DNA of 32,515 bases from Lachnospiraceae bacterium (GCA_024698705.1 JAILQX010000003.1:1-32515), one strand, 5' to 3'; numbered from the stretch's first letter, positions 15,558-24,949 are shown. Numbers and translations: made by a program. The notes: generated by a model from the letters alone, not told the origin.

Positions 15558-16010
15558 ATGTTAAATGTAGGCAAGATAGAAGAAGGATTCGTGCTGGATC
15601 ATATAAAAGCGGGACAGAGTCTTTCGATATACCATCATCTTCAGCTTGACACAAAAGACTGCACGGTTGCGATGATCATGAATGCAAGATCAAAGAAGAT
15701 GGGCAAAAAGGATATATTAAAGGTTGAATGTGACATCAACGAGCTCAACATGGATGTCCTTGCGGTCATTGATCACAATATAACGGTCAATGTCATAAAG
15801 GACGGTGTTATAGTTGCCAAAAAGGAACTCACGCTCCCCAAGGAGATCCACAGGGTATTCAAATGCAAGAACCCCAGATGCATAACCTCGATCGAGCAGG
15901 AACTGCCTCATATATTTTACCTTGCCGATGAGGAAAAGTGCATATACAGATGCAGATATTGTGAAGAAAAATTTGACATGCACAGCCTCGAGCGAGTAAA
16001 AATAATGTAA
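15558..16010 (+). CDS. pyrI: aspartate carbamoyltransferase regulatory chain
   Basis: A 150-residue PyrI. The N-terminal ~95 residues form the nucleotide-binding domain, and the C-terminal zinc domain has Cys103, Cys108, Cys132 and Cys135 in the C-x4-C...C-x2-C pattern. The subunit lets CTP, UTP or ATP tune PyrB. A GGAGG ribosome binding site lies at the end of pyrB. Together with the attenuator, this gives pyrimidine control both of gene expression and of enzyme activity. Confidence 0.95.
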   Translation: MLNVGKIEEGFVLDHIKAGQSLSIYHHLQLDTKDCTVAMIMNARSKKMGKKDILKVECDINELNMDVLAVIDHNITVNVIKDGVIVAKKELTLPKEIHRVFKCKNPRCITSIEQELPHIFYLADEEKCIYRCRYCEEKFDMHSLERVKIM

Positions 16011-16058
16011 TTCTTTCGACTTTGTGTTATATTCTATATAGGCGAAAGGAGAGTATCA

Positions 16059-16445
16059 ATGGGATTTGTGGAAAGAAAAAGGTGGCTGTTCCTCGGACTG
16101 CCATGGACATTTACAAAATATACCGTTACGGAAGACGTACTTACCATCGATGAGGGGCTTATCAATACCAAGGAAAACGACTGCTATATGTACAAGATCA
16201 CTGATGTTGAACTTGATGTAAGTCTCATGGAAAGAATCTGCGGACTCGGTACGATCAAGTGCATAACGGGTGACAAAACACATCCGGTGCTTCTTATAAA
16301 GCATATAAAGCATTCAAAGGATGTTAAGAATTATATCCTTGAGGAATCCGAGAAAGCACGTATCCGCAGACGTACGGTCAACATGCAGGATATCGGCGGT
16401 GCCGATTTGGCTCTCGATGATATGGATGATGTTGATATGTCATAA
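16059..16445 (+). CDS. PH domain protein (bacterial bPH2/YdbT-like)
   Basis: A 128-residue protein with a bacterial pleckstrin-homology-like domain over about residues 15-95: the strand series around Y-T-V-T-x-x-x-L-T-I-D-x-G-L and the Y-K-I-T-D-V-E-L segment are typical of the YdbS/YdbT group. It lacks the two membrane helices many relatives have. The tail (100-128) is basic and then strongly acidic (DDMDDVDMS). GAAAGGAGAG precedes the ATG. It is separated from pyrI by 48 bp. Function is unknown. Confidence 0.75.
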   Translation: MGFVERKRWLFLGLPWTFTKYTVTEDVLTIDEGLINTKENDCYMYKITDVELDVSLMERICGLGTIKCITGDKTHPVLLIKHIKHSKDVKNYILEESEKARIRRRTVNMQDIGGADLALDDMDDVDMS

Positions 16446-16460
16446 GATAATGAGGAGATC

Positions 16461-16490
16461 AGGCTGTGATTTATCACAGCCTTGTTTTTT
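16461..16490 (+). terminator. terminator-like hairpin just before folC
   Basis: AGGCTGTGA (16461-16469) pairs perfectly with TCACAGCCT (16474-16482), loop TTTA, followed by TGTTTTTT. It ends only about 6 bases before the folC start codon, so it could be an attenuator of folC as well as the end of the PH gene. Confidence 0.85.
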
Positions 16491-16495
16491 GAGAA

Positions 16496-17779
16496 ATGAA
16501 ATATACCGAATGTTTGGAACGAATTGATGAAACAGCCCACAGTGTGGGAATCGTACCCGGGCTTGATACCATAAGGGAATTGTGCCGTAGATTGGGTGAT
16601 CCGCAGGATAAGCTTAAGTTTATTCATATAGCAGGAACAAACGGCAAAGGATCATGCCTTGCATTTATTTCTTCGATCCTTAAGGAAGCGGGATATAAGA
16701 CAGGATGTTATTGTTCTCCCGTGATCCGAGATTACCGTGAAAGATTTACTATCAACGGACGTATGATATCCATGAAGGCGATGTGCGGATATATGGAGAG
16801 GATATTTGATATTTGTGACCGTATGGTTGCAGATGGATTCACTCACCCTTCTGCATTTGAAATTGAAACGGCAGTCGCGTTTTGTTATTTTCTTGATAAG
16901 GGCTGTGATGTGGTCGTACTTGAAGCCGGAATGGGAGGAAAACTGGATGCTACCAATGTTGTGAAAACAACCTCCCTGGCGGTACTCACATCCATTTCAA
17001 TGGACCATATGGCATACCTGGGTGATACACCGGCAAAGATCGCGGAAAACAAATGCGGTATCATTAAAACTCATGTGCCTGTTGTCAGCATGTATGCAAC
17101 AGAAGAAATCACGGAGGTTACAGACCGGATCTGTGCAGCCAATGAAACCGGCTGTACCTATGTCGACAGGGACAGCATCAAAAACATAAGATACGGAACA
17201 ACGAAACAGTTCTTTGAATACAGGTATACTAGATATGCGATATCGCTCCTGGGTACGTGGCAGACAGATAACGCCGCGCTTGCGATAGAAGCTGCGGAAA
17301 CGCTGATGTGGCACGGCTTTGAAAGGATCACATCCGAAAAGATAAAAAAGGGTCTGGCATCGGCTACCTGGCCCGCAAGGTTCCAGACAGTCTGTAAGAA
17401 TCCGCGCTTTATCATTGATGGTGCGCATAACGATGACGCAGCAAAAAGGCTGCGCGAATCGATCGATATATTTGCAAAAGACAAAAAGAAGATATATATC
17501 GTCGGAATGTTCAGGGATAAAGAGATCGAAAAAGTAATAAGCCGCATCACAGGTGACGGGGAACTGGTATTTACATGCGCTGCGAGAAGCGCCAGGGCCA
17601 TGGATCCGATCGAACTGGCCGGGATCGTAAGGAATATAAACCCGCGTGTGACAGCCTGCGATTCGGTAAATGAGGCAGTTGAATTTGCCATGGCGGCTGC
17701 GGATGAAGATACTGTCATAATCGCATTCGGGTCACTGGCTTATCTGGGGAAAATAATGGATATATTTGATGTCAAGTGA
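16496..17779 (+). CDS. folC: folylpolyglutamate/dihydrofolate synthase
   Basis: A 427-residue Mur-ligase-family enzyme that adds glutamate to dihydropteroate and/or folates, using ATP. The P-loop GTNGKGS is at 47-53; the F-T-I-N-G-R segment, the E-A-G-M-G-G-K-L-D-A-T-N block near 141-152, the SISMDHMAYLGDT block near 166-178, and DGAHN near 307-311 are all family signatures. The start is unusual: no ribosome binding site lies directly before the ATG, because the upstream hairpin and its T-run reach to within about 6 bases. A GAGGAG (16451-16456) lies on the far side of that hairpin. It is the first gene of the folate cluster. Confidence 0.92.
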   Translation: MKYTECLERIDETAHSVGIVPGLDTIRELCRRLGDPQDKLKFIHIAGTNGKGSCLAFISSILKEAGYKTGCYCSPVIRDYRERFTINGRMISMKAMCGYMERIFDICDRMVADGFTHPSAFEIETAVAFCYFLDKGCDVVVLEAGMGGKLDATNVVKTTSLAVLTSISMDHMAYLGDTPAKIAENKCGIIKTHVPVVSMYATEEITEVTDRICAANETGCTYVDRDSIKNIRYGTTKQFFEYRYTRYAISLLGTWQTDNAALAIEAAETLMWHGFERITSEKIKKGLASATWPARFQTVCKNPRFIIDGAHNDDAAKRLRESIDIFAKDKKKIYIVGMFRDKEIEKVISRITGDGELVFTCAARSARAMDPIELAGIVRNINPRVTACDSVNEAVEFAMAAADEDTVIIAFGSLAYLGKIMDIFDVK

Positions 17780-17836
17780 TATAATATGTTTTGACTTTTC
17801 AGCGTAGGGTCATGAATGATCCAAAGGAGCATTATT

Positions 17837-18394
17837 ATGATAGACAAGATTAAAGTTGAAGAAGCGGTTAAGATGCTTCTTGAGGCCATCGGCGAGGATC
17901 CGTCCAGAGAAGGTCTTGCCGAGACACCGGCCAGGATCGCAAGGATGTATGAAGAGATATTTGCCGGTATAGATGAAAGCCCGAAGCCGATACTTGCTAA
18001 GCGTTTTACATGTGATAACAGCGGGATAGTACTCGAAAAGGATATAACGTTTTATTCGATGTGCGAGCACCATCTGCTTCCGTTTTACGGAAAGGCTCAT
18101 GTGGCCTATATCCCGGGAAAGGAAGTCGTGGGACTCAGTAAGCTGGCAAGGACGGTGGAGTTATTTGCCAAAAGACCTCAGCTTCAGGAGCGTATGACGG
18201 CGCAGATAGCCGATGCGATCATGAGCGAGCTTGACTGTGCGGGTGTTATGGTCATGGTTGAGGCCGAGCATATGTGCATGACGATGAGAGGTGTCAAAAA
18301 GCCCGGAAGCACGACAGTAACCTGCCAGGCAAGAGGCGAATTCGAACGTGAAGACATGAAGGCGGCATTTTACAGGATGATGGGAAGAGACTGA
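17837..18394 (+). CDS. folE: GTP cyclohydrolase I
   Basis: A 185-residue type IA enzyme converting GTP to dihydroneopterin triphosphate, the first step of folate synthesis. Zinc ligands are visible as Cys76 and His79 in [12 protein letters not shown], plus Cys147 in HMCMTMRGV; the [10 protein letters not shown] motif is near 99-108. The ATG at 17837 is chosen over 17816 because AAGGAG (17824-17829) lies 7 bases before it and inside the longer version. Its stop overlaps the folP start (TGATG). Confidence 0.96.
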   Translation: MIDKIKVEEAVKMLLEAIGEDPSREGLAETPARIARMYEEIFAGIDESPKPILAKRFTCDNSGIVLEKDITFYSMCEHHLLPFYGKAHVAYIPGKEVVGLSKLARTVELFAKRPQLQERMTAQIADAIMSELDCAGVMVMVEAEHMCMTMRGVKKPGSTTVTCQARGEFEREDMKAAFYRMMGRD

Positions 18395-19194
18395 TGATAA
18401 TTGCTGATAAAACATATGATAAGAACAGAACATATATAATGGGAATCCTGAACGTTACACCGGATTCCTTTTATGATGGAGACAGATATTCGAGCCTTGA
18501 TCGTGCCGTTAAGCGTGCACTTACAATAGTTGAAGAGGGCGGGGATATCATAGATATAGGCGGAGAATCGACCAGACCGGGTTCAACTCATGTCAGCGAA
18601 CAGGAGGAACTTGAAAGGGTCATGCCGGTTATCGAAGCGGTCAGGCGTGAGGTCGATGTGCCCTTGAGTCTCGACACTTACAAGGCAAATGTTGCAGCAG
18701 AAGGGATAAAAGCGGGTATAGATCTTATCAATGACATTTGGGGCTTAAGATACGATGATAACATGGCCGGTGTTATTTCCGAGAGCGGTGTGGCATGTTG
18801 TCTTATGCATAACAGAAATGACAGGACATATAATGATCTTGTTAAAGATGTATACAATGAATTGAACGGGTGTATTGATATCGCACTTAAGGCGGGAATA
18901 GATAAAGACAGGATCATGATCGATCCCGGTATAGGCTTCGGCAAGGACACTGATCAGAACCTTGAAGTGCTCAAACACCTTGAAATATATAAAGACAGTC
19001 CGTATCCGGTCCTGCTCGGAGTGAGCAGGAAATCCGTCATAGGAAATGTACTTCATGTTGAGACCGAAGACAGGCTGAGCGGTACACTGGCGCTTGCTTC
19101 ATGGGGGATCGTTAATCATGTATCATGGTTAAGGGTACATGACGTAAAAGAACATGTACATACTGTGAAAATGCTTGAATATATGATAAGATGA
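18394..19194 (+). CDS. folP: dihydropteroate synthase
   Basis: A 266-residue TIM-barrel enzyme joining p-aminobenzoate to dihydropterin pyrophosphate. Signatures: MGILNVTPDSFYDGD at 16-30, DIGGESTRPGS near 51-61, the VPLSLDTYK region near 89-97, the DPGIGFGK motif near 177-184, and the LLGVSRKS block near 208-215. It is the target of sulfonamides. The one-base overlap with folE shows tight translational coupling. Confidence 0.96.
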   Translation: MIIADKTYDKNRTYIMGILNVTPDSFYDGDRYSSLDRAVKRALTIVEEGGDIIDIGGESTRPGSTHVSEQEELERVMPVIEAVRREVDVPLSLDTYKANVAAEGIKAGIDLINDIWGLRYDDNMAGVISESGVACCLMHNRNDRTYNDLVKDVYNELNGCIDIALKAGIDKDRIMIDPGIGFGKDTDQNLEVLKHLEIYKDSPYPVLLGVSRKSVIGNVLHVETEDRLSGTLALASWGIVNHVSWLRVHDVKEHVHTVKMLEYMIR

Positions 19195-19238
19195 ACTTAA
19201 GGGTAAACTGCAAAACAATCAATATTGAGGGGTGAAAT

Positions 19239-20057
19239 ATGGATCGGATAATAATCGAAGATCTTAAGGTGTATGCTTATCACGGAATCTATGAATCCGA
19301 AAAGGATAAGGGGCAGAATTTTTATGTGAATGCTGTTCTTTATACGGATTTCAGGGATTCTACCAAGAAGGATGATATCGAGCTTTCGGTCGATTATGCC
19401 GAGGTATGCAAGGTCATCAAGGAAACAATGACAGTCAAGACTTATGATCTGATAGAGACGGTTGCCGAGCGTGTTGCGGAGGCGCTGCTAATATCATTTT
19501 CCAGGGTTGAAGCAGTCGATATAGAGATCAGGAAGCCGCAGGCTCCGGTACCGATGGAATTTGAGTCTATCTCCGTTAAGATCAGCCGCAGATGGTCGGA
19601 GGCTTATATTTCATACGGATCGAATCTCGGAGACATGGAAGAGAATATCGAAAAAGCTCTCTTCAAACTGTGTGACAGGACCGATTGTAAGATGGTGCAG
19701 AATTCAACCCTGTACAAGACTAAGCCCTACGGCAATGTGGTACAGGATGATTTCCTGAACGGAGCATGTCTTATAAAAACATTGCTGGATCCCGAGGATC
19801 TGCTTGATGTCCTTCATGAACTTGAGAATGATGCCGGAAGAGTGAGAGACGTACATTGGGGACCCAGAACCCTCGATATGGATATTGTATTTTATGATGA
19901 TCTTATATTTGACAGTGACGATCTTATCATACCGCATGTGGATATAGAGAACAGGGAATTTGTACTCGCACCCATGGCGGAGATAGCACCTCACAAGAGA
20001 CATCCCATTTTCAGAAAAACAATACAGGAAATGTATAACGAACTTAAGAACAGATAA
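19239..20057 (+). CDS. folBK: bifunctional dihydroneopterin aldolase / HPPK
   Basis: A 272-residue fusion. Residues 1-118 are FolB (dihydroneopterin aldolase), with VYAYHGIYESEK near 11-22, SVDYAEV near 50-56 and E-x-R-K-P-x-A-P-V-P near 96-105. Residues 122-272 are FolK (6-hydroxymethyl-dihydropterin pyrophosphokinase), with SYGSNLGDMEENI near 125-137, the GPRTLDMDIVFYDD block near 208-221, IPHVDIENREFVLAPM near 231-246. Fusion of these two consecutive steps is known in Firmicutes. AGGGGTG lies before the ATG. It closes the folate cluster and is followed by a two-way terminator. Confidence 0.95.
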   Translation: MDRIIIEDLKVYAYHGIYESEKDKGQNFYVNAVLYTDFRDSTKKDDIELSVDYAEVCKVIKETMTVKTYDLIETVAERVAEALLISFSRVEAVDIEIRKPQAPVPMEFESISVKISRRWSEAYISYGSNLGDMEENIEKALFKLCDRTDCKMVQNSTLYKTKPYGNVVQDDFLNGACLIKTLLDPEDLLDVLHELENDAGRVRDVHWGPRTLDMDIVFYDDLIFDSDDLIIPHVDIENREFVLAPMAEIAPHKRHPIFRKTIQEMYNELKNR

Positions 20058-20060
20058 AAA

Positions 20061-20100
20061 TGAGCCGTGTGGTCATCCACACGGCTTTATTGATATTTTA
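20061..20100. terminator. bidirectional terminator between folBK and DUF5050 gene
   Basis: AGCCGTGTGG (20063-20072) pairs with CCACACGGCT (20077-20086), loop TCAT. There are T-rich stretches on both outer sides, so it serves the two convergent genes. Confidence 0.85.
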
Positions 20101-20112
20101 TCCGTAGTATAT

Positions 20113-21123
20113 CTATTTTACGTAGAAGGGACCCGCGGGGCTTGTACCGTTGTGAGGAGCATGGAAGACAACGGTCTCATCGTCAAATGACCTGTAGTAC
20201 ACATATTGCGATGTTGTCTGGATATCCTTGAACACGCCCTCGGAGAGCACGGTATCACCGCTGCCGTCAGATGATATGCGGTGGAGCGACGGGTTGGGTC
20301 CGACACTCACCTGATAATAGATAATGTCTCCGTAAATGTTGTAGAAATCTATCCTTTCTTCACTGAGTTTTGTATCCGTGTCAGAGAAAGGATCGTATCT
20401 GTGAAGGGTGTAATCATCAAAGGGATCTATAAAATATATCATACCGTCATCGTGATAAACGGGCATATAAACATCGTGCTCCCAATACGAGCCAACTGCT
20501 TCGGTAAGAGGATCGAGAGCATTCAGATAATGGTTACCAGATACACCGCTGAAATAGATGGTGCCGTTACGTATGCATGAAGGATCGATCATGTCGGGAC
20601 TGACCTGATGATCGTTCTCTCTGGCGATATCGATACTGTAAAGAGAAGTTCCGCTTGATTTGATATAGTTCTGATAAAACAATGTATTACCGTACAATAC
20701 GGCCCTGGCAACGGGATTCTGGGTGTAGCATATCGTATTGGTCCCTTTATGGTTGCTGCCGTAGAGTCCGGCAACCTTTCTTACGAAGCCGAGGCCCGAG
20801 CCGGCTGATTTGCCTGACTGGCAATAATATATCCTGTGGTCATCAACGTTTATGGAAAGGACGGCAGTATTGATGAGTTTTTTGATCCCGGACTCATCGG
20901 GGTTCATGACATACAGCGAGTCATTATCACCTGCATAGGCAAAATAAACCTTCCCGTCATGCTCACAGTAATAACCGCCATTGTAAAGATTGGATGCGGT
21001 ATTGCCAACGTAGTCCACAGGATTCTTGTAGGTACGGTGGCTGAAAAAAAGCATAACGGCAATAATCCCAAGAAATACGATAACCGAACATATAATTATA
21101 AGGTTTTTTAGTTTATTATCCAT
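20113..21123 (-). CDS. DUF5050 beta-propeller-like membrane-anchored protein
   Basis: A 336-residue protein. Residues 7-28 form one hydrophobic segment, so the rest is likely outside the cell. The start of the outer part (GNTASNLYNGGYYCEHDGKVYFAY, split here into its motifs NLYNGG and GKVYFAY near 40-58) is the typical DUF5050 beginning, followed by repeated Y-Y-x-x and D-x-x-x-Y-Y/F strand units resembling beta-propeller blades (for example IYYCQS, TLFYQNY, IYFSGVS, IYFIDP, IIYYQV, YVYYRS). Ligand and function are unknown. It is divergent from the DUF815 gene and shares a -35 palindrome with it. Confidence 0.8.
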   Translation of the reverse strand: MDNKLKNLIIICSVIVFLGIIAVMLFFSHRTYKNPVDYVGNTASNLYNGGYYCEHDGKVYFAYAGDNDSLYVMNPDESGIKKLINTAVLSINVDDHRIYYCQSGKSAGSGLGFVRKVAGLYGSNHKGTNTICYTQNPVARAVLYGNTLFYQNYIKSSGTSLYSIDIARENDHQVSPDMIDPSCIRNGTIYFSGVSGNHYLNALDPLTEAVGSYWEHDVYMPVYHDDGMIYFIDPFDDYTLHRYDPFSDTDTKLSEERIDFYNIYGDIIYYQVSVGPNPSLHRISSDGSGDTVLSEGVFKDIQTTSQYVYYRSFDDETVVFHAPHNGTSPAGPFYVK

Positions 21124-21168
21124 ATTTTAAAATGTTCCCGTCTTGTGGAATCAACTGTTTATATATAA

Positions 21169-21197
21169 ATTATAGACGGAGTATTTCTTGATATCAA
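21169..21197 (-). promoter_or_regulatory. promoter of DUF5050 gene
   Basis: On the reverse strand TTGATA (21197-21192), 17 bp, TATAAT (21174-21169). Its -35 lies inside the palindrome TTGATATCAA shared with the opposite promoter. Confidence 0.8.
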
Positions 21198-21216
21198 GGT
21201 CAATCTGCGATAAGAT
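21188..21216 (+). promoter_or_regulatory. promoter of DUF815 ATPase gene
   Basis: TTGATA (21188-21193), 17 bp, TAAGAT (21211-21216). The -35 overlaps the opposite-strand -35 by two bases within the 12-bp palindrome CTTGATATCAAG (21187-21198). Confidence 0.75.
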
Positions 21217-21252
21217 TTATACATACAATCGAATACGGGACGGAATGGAAAA

Positions 21253-22545
21253 ATGTTGATAAACGAATTGATATTATACAAGATCGATGAAAATGAAACT
21301 ATATTGAAAAACATGTCATATCTTATGGATCTTATGGAAAGACCCAAAGAGGAAAGAGACACCGTAAAAATGCGCGACATGTTCTATTCGTGCATGCAGG
21401 GACTCCTTGAACTTGGCGGTAACTACGGATTTTACGGTAATCTCTGGCATTGTTATCTGGCCAATATCCTGGTCAACAATGAGAACAGTTACAGCCGGTC
21501 AACCGAGATAGTAGGTAATATCGTCGGTACGATCAATGATGCCGTATTGCATGACATTGTTATTTTCAAAAAACTCTTTGATTACAGTTTTGATGATATG
21601 ATCTCATTTCTTGATATAGACGGCTTTGATCTCATACTGGATTACAGAGCAAGCTGTGAAGAGAGCAAGGTATATAACCAGAGGATCAAGGAGAGGATAT
21701 GCACGCTTGCGGCCAGGTTCAACGATGACCACACACCGACCGAGATGAAGGATACCCTGACAGATTTCTACAGGGATTACGGTGTCGGTAAATTCGGACT
21801 GCATAAGGCTTTCAGGATCGAGGAAAAGGACGGGGAAACGCAGATCGTTCCGATACTCAATATTGCCCATGTAAAACTTGACGATCTTGTGGGATATGAG
21901 ATACCAAAGAAGAAACTGACTGACAACACCGAAGCATTTGTTGACGGCAAACGTGCGAACAACTGCCTCCTTTACGGTGATGCGGGAACCGGTAAATCTT
22001 CTTCGATAAAGGCCATAACCAATGCATATTACGAGAGAGGATTAAGGGTCATAGAGATATACAAGCATCAGTTTAAAATGCTCAATGATGTCATTGCCCA
22101 GATCAAAAACAGAAATTATAAATTCATAATATACATGGATGACTTAAGCTTCGAGGATTTCGAGATAGAATACAAATACCTGAAGGCAGTTATTGAAGGC
22201 GGACTTGAGAAAAAGCCTTCAAATGTGCTCATCTATGCTACATCAAACAAAAGACATCTGATAAATGAGACATTTTCCGAGAGAGAGGATGCTTTAAATG
22301 TAAGAGATACGATGCAGGAGAAACTCTCGCTCGTAGCAAGATTCGGTGTAACGATCTATTTCGAATCACCGGAAAAGAAGGAGTTTCAGAATATCGTAAG
22401 GGAACTGGCCTCAAGGGCGGGACTTAAGCTTACGGATGAGGAACTCATGAAAGAAGCAAATAAATGGGAGATGACCCATGGAGGTTATTCCGGAAGAGCC
22501 GCGACCCAGCTCATAGATTATCTTCTGGGTAAACAGCAGGTATAA
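21253..22545 (+). CDS. DUF815 AAA-type ATPase
   Basis: A 430-residue protein. The N-terminal ~185 residues are helical and of unknown role. The C-terminal part is the DUF815 ATPase: DLVGYEIPKKKLTDNTEAF near residues 212-230, Walker A GDAGTGKS at 242-249, Walker B FIIYMDDLSFE near 294-304, and an ATSNKRHLI sensor-like motif near 332-340. The family is widespread, often annotated only as ATP-binding protein. The start codon is preceded by GGAATGGAAA. It has its own promoter and lies 26 bp before ppk1, so the two are probably cotranscribed. Confidence 0.88.
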   Translation: MLINELILYKIDENETILKNMSYLMDLMERPKEERDTVKMRDMFYSCMQGLLELGGNYGFYGNLWHCYLANILVNNENSYSRSTEIVGNIVGTINDAVLHDIVIFKKLFDYSFDDMISFLDIDGFDLILDYRASCEESKVYNQRIKERICTLAARFNDDHTPTEMKDTLTDFYRDYGVGKFGLHKAFRIEEKDGETQIVPILNIAHVKLDDLVGYEIPKKKLTDNTEAFVDGKRANNCLLYGDAGTGKSSSIKAITNAYYERGLRVIEIYKHQFKMLNDVIAQIKNRNYKFIIYMDDLSFEDFEIEYKYLKAVIEGGLEKKPSNVLIYATSNKRHLINETFSEREDALNVRDTMQEKLSLVARFGVTIYFESPEKKEFQNIVRELASRAGLKLTDEELMKEANKWEMTHGGYSGRAATQLIDYLLGKQQV

Positions 22546-22571
22546 CAGCAAGTTAAAAAGGGGTATGACAA

Positions 22572-24644
22572 ATGGCGAAGAAGAGTCTGTACAATCCTGA
22601 ATATTATTATAACAGGGAACTAAGCTGGCTGAAATTTGATGAAAGAGTCCTCTTGGAAGCATGGGACAGGAATACTCTGCTTTTTGAAAAACTTAAATTC
22701 TTAAGTATCACGGCATCCAATCTGGACGAATTCTTTATGATAAGGGTTGCTTCACTCAAGGACATGGTCAATGCGGGATACCGAAAGACCGATATCGCAG
22801 GTATGACTCCAAAGGAGCAGCTTGAAAAGATCGACAAAGCCACACATAAGCTTGTCGATAAGCAATATGAGACATATTCCACACTTTGGAGCGAACTTAA
22901 GGATAAAGGGATAGAGATAATCGGTAAGGACAGGAAACTGACCAAAAAGCAGGAAAAATATATAGAGAATTATTTCATGACCAATATTTATCCGGTACTT
23001 ACTCCCATGGCTGTTGACAGCTCGAGACCGTTTCCGCTGATACGCAACAAGACACTCAATATCGGTGCCATCGTACATAAGAAGAACGATCCTTCAAAGG
23101 AGATCGAATTTGCGACTGTTCAGGTCCCGAGTGTGCTTTCGAGGATAGTCGAGATACCGCAGGATGCCGGTGGAACCAGGCTTTTCATGCTTCTCGAGGA
23201 CATAATAGAGAGATATATCAGCAAGCTGTTTCTCAATTATGAGATCGTATCGACATGTCAGTTCAGGATCATGAGAAATGCCGATCTTACCATCGATGAG
23301 GATGAGGCTGCCGATCTTCTCAAGGAGATAGAAAAGCAGATCAAGAAACGTCAATGGGGAGAGGTCATCAGGCTTGAGATAAGCGATTATTCGGACGGTC
23401 AGCTGGTAGCGATCTTAAAGAACGAATTATTTATCAGGGAAGAGGATACATATTATATCAACGGTCCGCTGGATCTCACATTTCTCATGAAGATATACGG
23501 ACTCGAGGGATATGAAGACATGAAGCTTTCCGAGCATGTGCCTTCGCCCGTTAAGGAGATGAGAGACAAGGCGAGCATATTTGATGCTATAAAGGAAAAG
23601 GACATACTTGTTCATCATCCTTATCAGTCATTCGAACCGGTCGTTGATTTTATAAAGGAAGCCAGCAGGGATCCCAATGTCCTTGCGATCAAACAGACAT
23701 TGTATAGGGTATCCGGAAATTCACCGATAATCGCGGCGCTTGAGTCTGCGGCGGATAACGGGAAACAGGTAACCGTTCTTGTCGAGCTCAAGGCCAGATT
23801 TGATGAGGAAAATAATATAGTTTGGGCCAGACAGCTCGAACATGCCGGATGTCACGTTATATACGGGCTGGTAGGCTTAAAGACTCACAGCAAGATAACC
23901 CTTGTGGTAAGAAAAGAAGAAGACGGCATAAGAAGATATGTCCATCTCGGTACAGGCAATTACAATGATGCGACTGCCAAACTGTATACGGATATCGGTC
24001 TGTTCACATCGAAGGAATCCTACGGTGAGGATGCAACAGCTGTTTTCAACATGCTCAGCGGTTATTCGGAGCCGGAAGCGTGGAATAAACTTTCATTGGC
24101 ACCGCTGTGGCTTAAGGACAGATTCTTACAGCTCATAGACAGAGAGAAGAAGATAGCCAAAACAGGAGCGGAGGCTCACATTATCGCAAAGGTCAATTCG
24201 CTCTGTGATGCCGATATCATAGAAGCTTTGTATGAGGCCGGTATGGCAGGTGTAAAGATAGACCTGATCATACGAGGCATATGCTGCATCAAGGTGGGAA
24301 TACCGGGAATAAGCGACAATATCAGTGTGCGTTCCATCGTAGGCAATTTCCTTGAGCACAGCAGGATATTCTATTTCCACAATAACGGTTCGCCGGAGAT
24401 TTTCTGCGGAAGTGCTGACTGGATGCCGAGAAATCTGGAGAGGAGAGTTGAGATACTGTTTCCAATTGAACAGGAGGACCTTAAGAAAAAGATCTGTCAT
24501 ATACTCGATGTGGAGATGAAGGACAATGTAAAGGCCCATATACTCATGCCGGATGGAACTTACGTCAAGGAAGAGGTTAAGAAGGAAGACAGGATCAATT
24601 CCCAGATGATATTTGTTAAAGAACAGAGAAAAAAAGCCGAATAA
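22572..24644 (+). CDS. ppk1: polyphosphate kinase 1
   Basis: A 690-residue PPK1 that makes long-chain polyphosphate from ATP. The N-terminal domain opens with the YYNRELSWLKFDERVL block near residues 12-27 and SNLDEFFMIRVA near 49-60. The phospholipase-D-like catalytic half carries the phosphohistidine His439 in LKTHSKITLV and the partner His near RYVHLGTGNYND; a second such site is near the SADWMPRNLERRVE block close to the C-terminus. Length is normal. AAAAGGGG precedes the ATG. Coexpression with the DUF815 ATPase and the following small acidic protein is likely. Confidence 0.96.
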   Translation: MAKKSLYNPEYYYNRELSWLKFDERVLLEAWDRNTLLFEKLKFLSITASNLDEFFMIRVASLKDMVNAGYRKTDIAGMTPKEQLEKIDKATHKLVDKQYETYSTLWSELKDKGIEIIGKDRKLTKKQEKYIENYFMTNIYPVLTPMAVDSSRPFPLIRNKTLNIGAIVHKKNDPSKEIEFATVQVPSVLSRIVEIPQDAGGTRLFMLLEDIIERYISKLFLNYEIVSTCQFRIMRNADLTIDEDEAADLLKEIEKQIKKRQWGEVIRLEISDYSDGQLVAILKNELFIREEDTYYINGPLDLTFLMKIYGLEGYEDMKLSEHVPSPVKEMRDKASIFDAIKEKDILVHHPYQSFEPVVDFIKEASRDPNVLAIKQTLYRVSGNSPIIAALESAADNGKQVTVLVELKARFDEENNIVWARQLEHAGCHVIYGLVGLKTHSKITLVVRKEEDGIRRYVHLGTGNYNDATAKLYTDIGLFTSKESYGEDATAVFNMLSGYSEPEAWNKLSLAPLWLKDRFLQLIDREKKIAKTGAEAHIIAKVNSLCDADIIEALYEAGMAGVKIDLIIRGICCIKVGIPGISDNISVRSIVGNFLEHSRIFYFHNNGSPEIFCGSADWMPRNLERRVEILFPIEQEDLKKKICHILDVEMKDNVKAHILMPDGTYVKEEVKKEDRINSQMIFVKEQRKKAE

Positions 24645-24685
24645 TATAATGAAATGGTTGATAACACGGAAGCGGAGGTGAGAGA

Positions 24686-24949
24686 ATGTTCAACTATGAT
24701 GAGACGGTATTGGATGTATTTTTGGAAAATCAGGAGAAATTGTATCCGGAAACTGTAGCCGCGACCAGAGAAGAGGCTGACGATTTTCTCAGCGAAGTGA
24801 TGGCTGTGGTTGTAGAGAATTCAAAAGAGGTTCGGGAGTATTTTGAAGAGCAGTGCATCGACGTGGAAGGTGCGGATCTCGATGAGATACTCGAAGCCGA
24901 TGAAGTATTTGAACTTCCGGACGGCAGGTATCTGATCGTGGAAGCTTAA
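24686..24949 (+). CDS. small acidic protein of unknown function
   Basis: An 87-residue, strongly acidic protein with no Cys-rich or membrane region (one Cys only). The end LPDGRYLIVEA looks like a conserved beta hairpin. Relatives in Lachnospiraceae are, as I recall, carried under misleading names such as glyoxalase; nothing in the sequence supports that. GGAGGTGAG precedes the ATG well. It follows ppk1 by 41 bp and ends at a strong terminator, so it is probably the last gene of that unit. Confidence 0.7.
   Translation: MFNYDETVLDVFLENQEKLYPETVAATREEADDFLSEVMAVVVENSKEVREYFEEQCIDVEGADLDEILEADEVFELPDGRYLIVEA

Noticed and set aside
17158-17718. 186-codon reverse-strand ORF within folC
   Set aside because: It is fully antisense to folC, which has all family motifs, and has no ribosome binding site.
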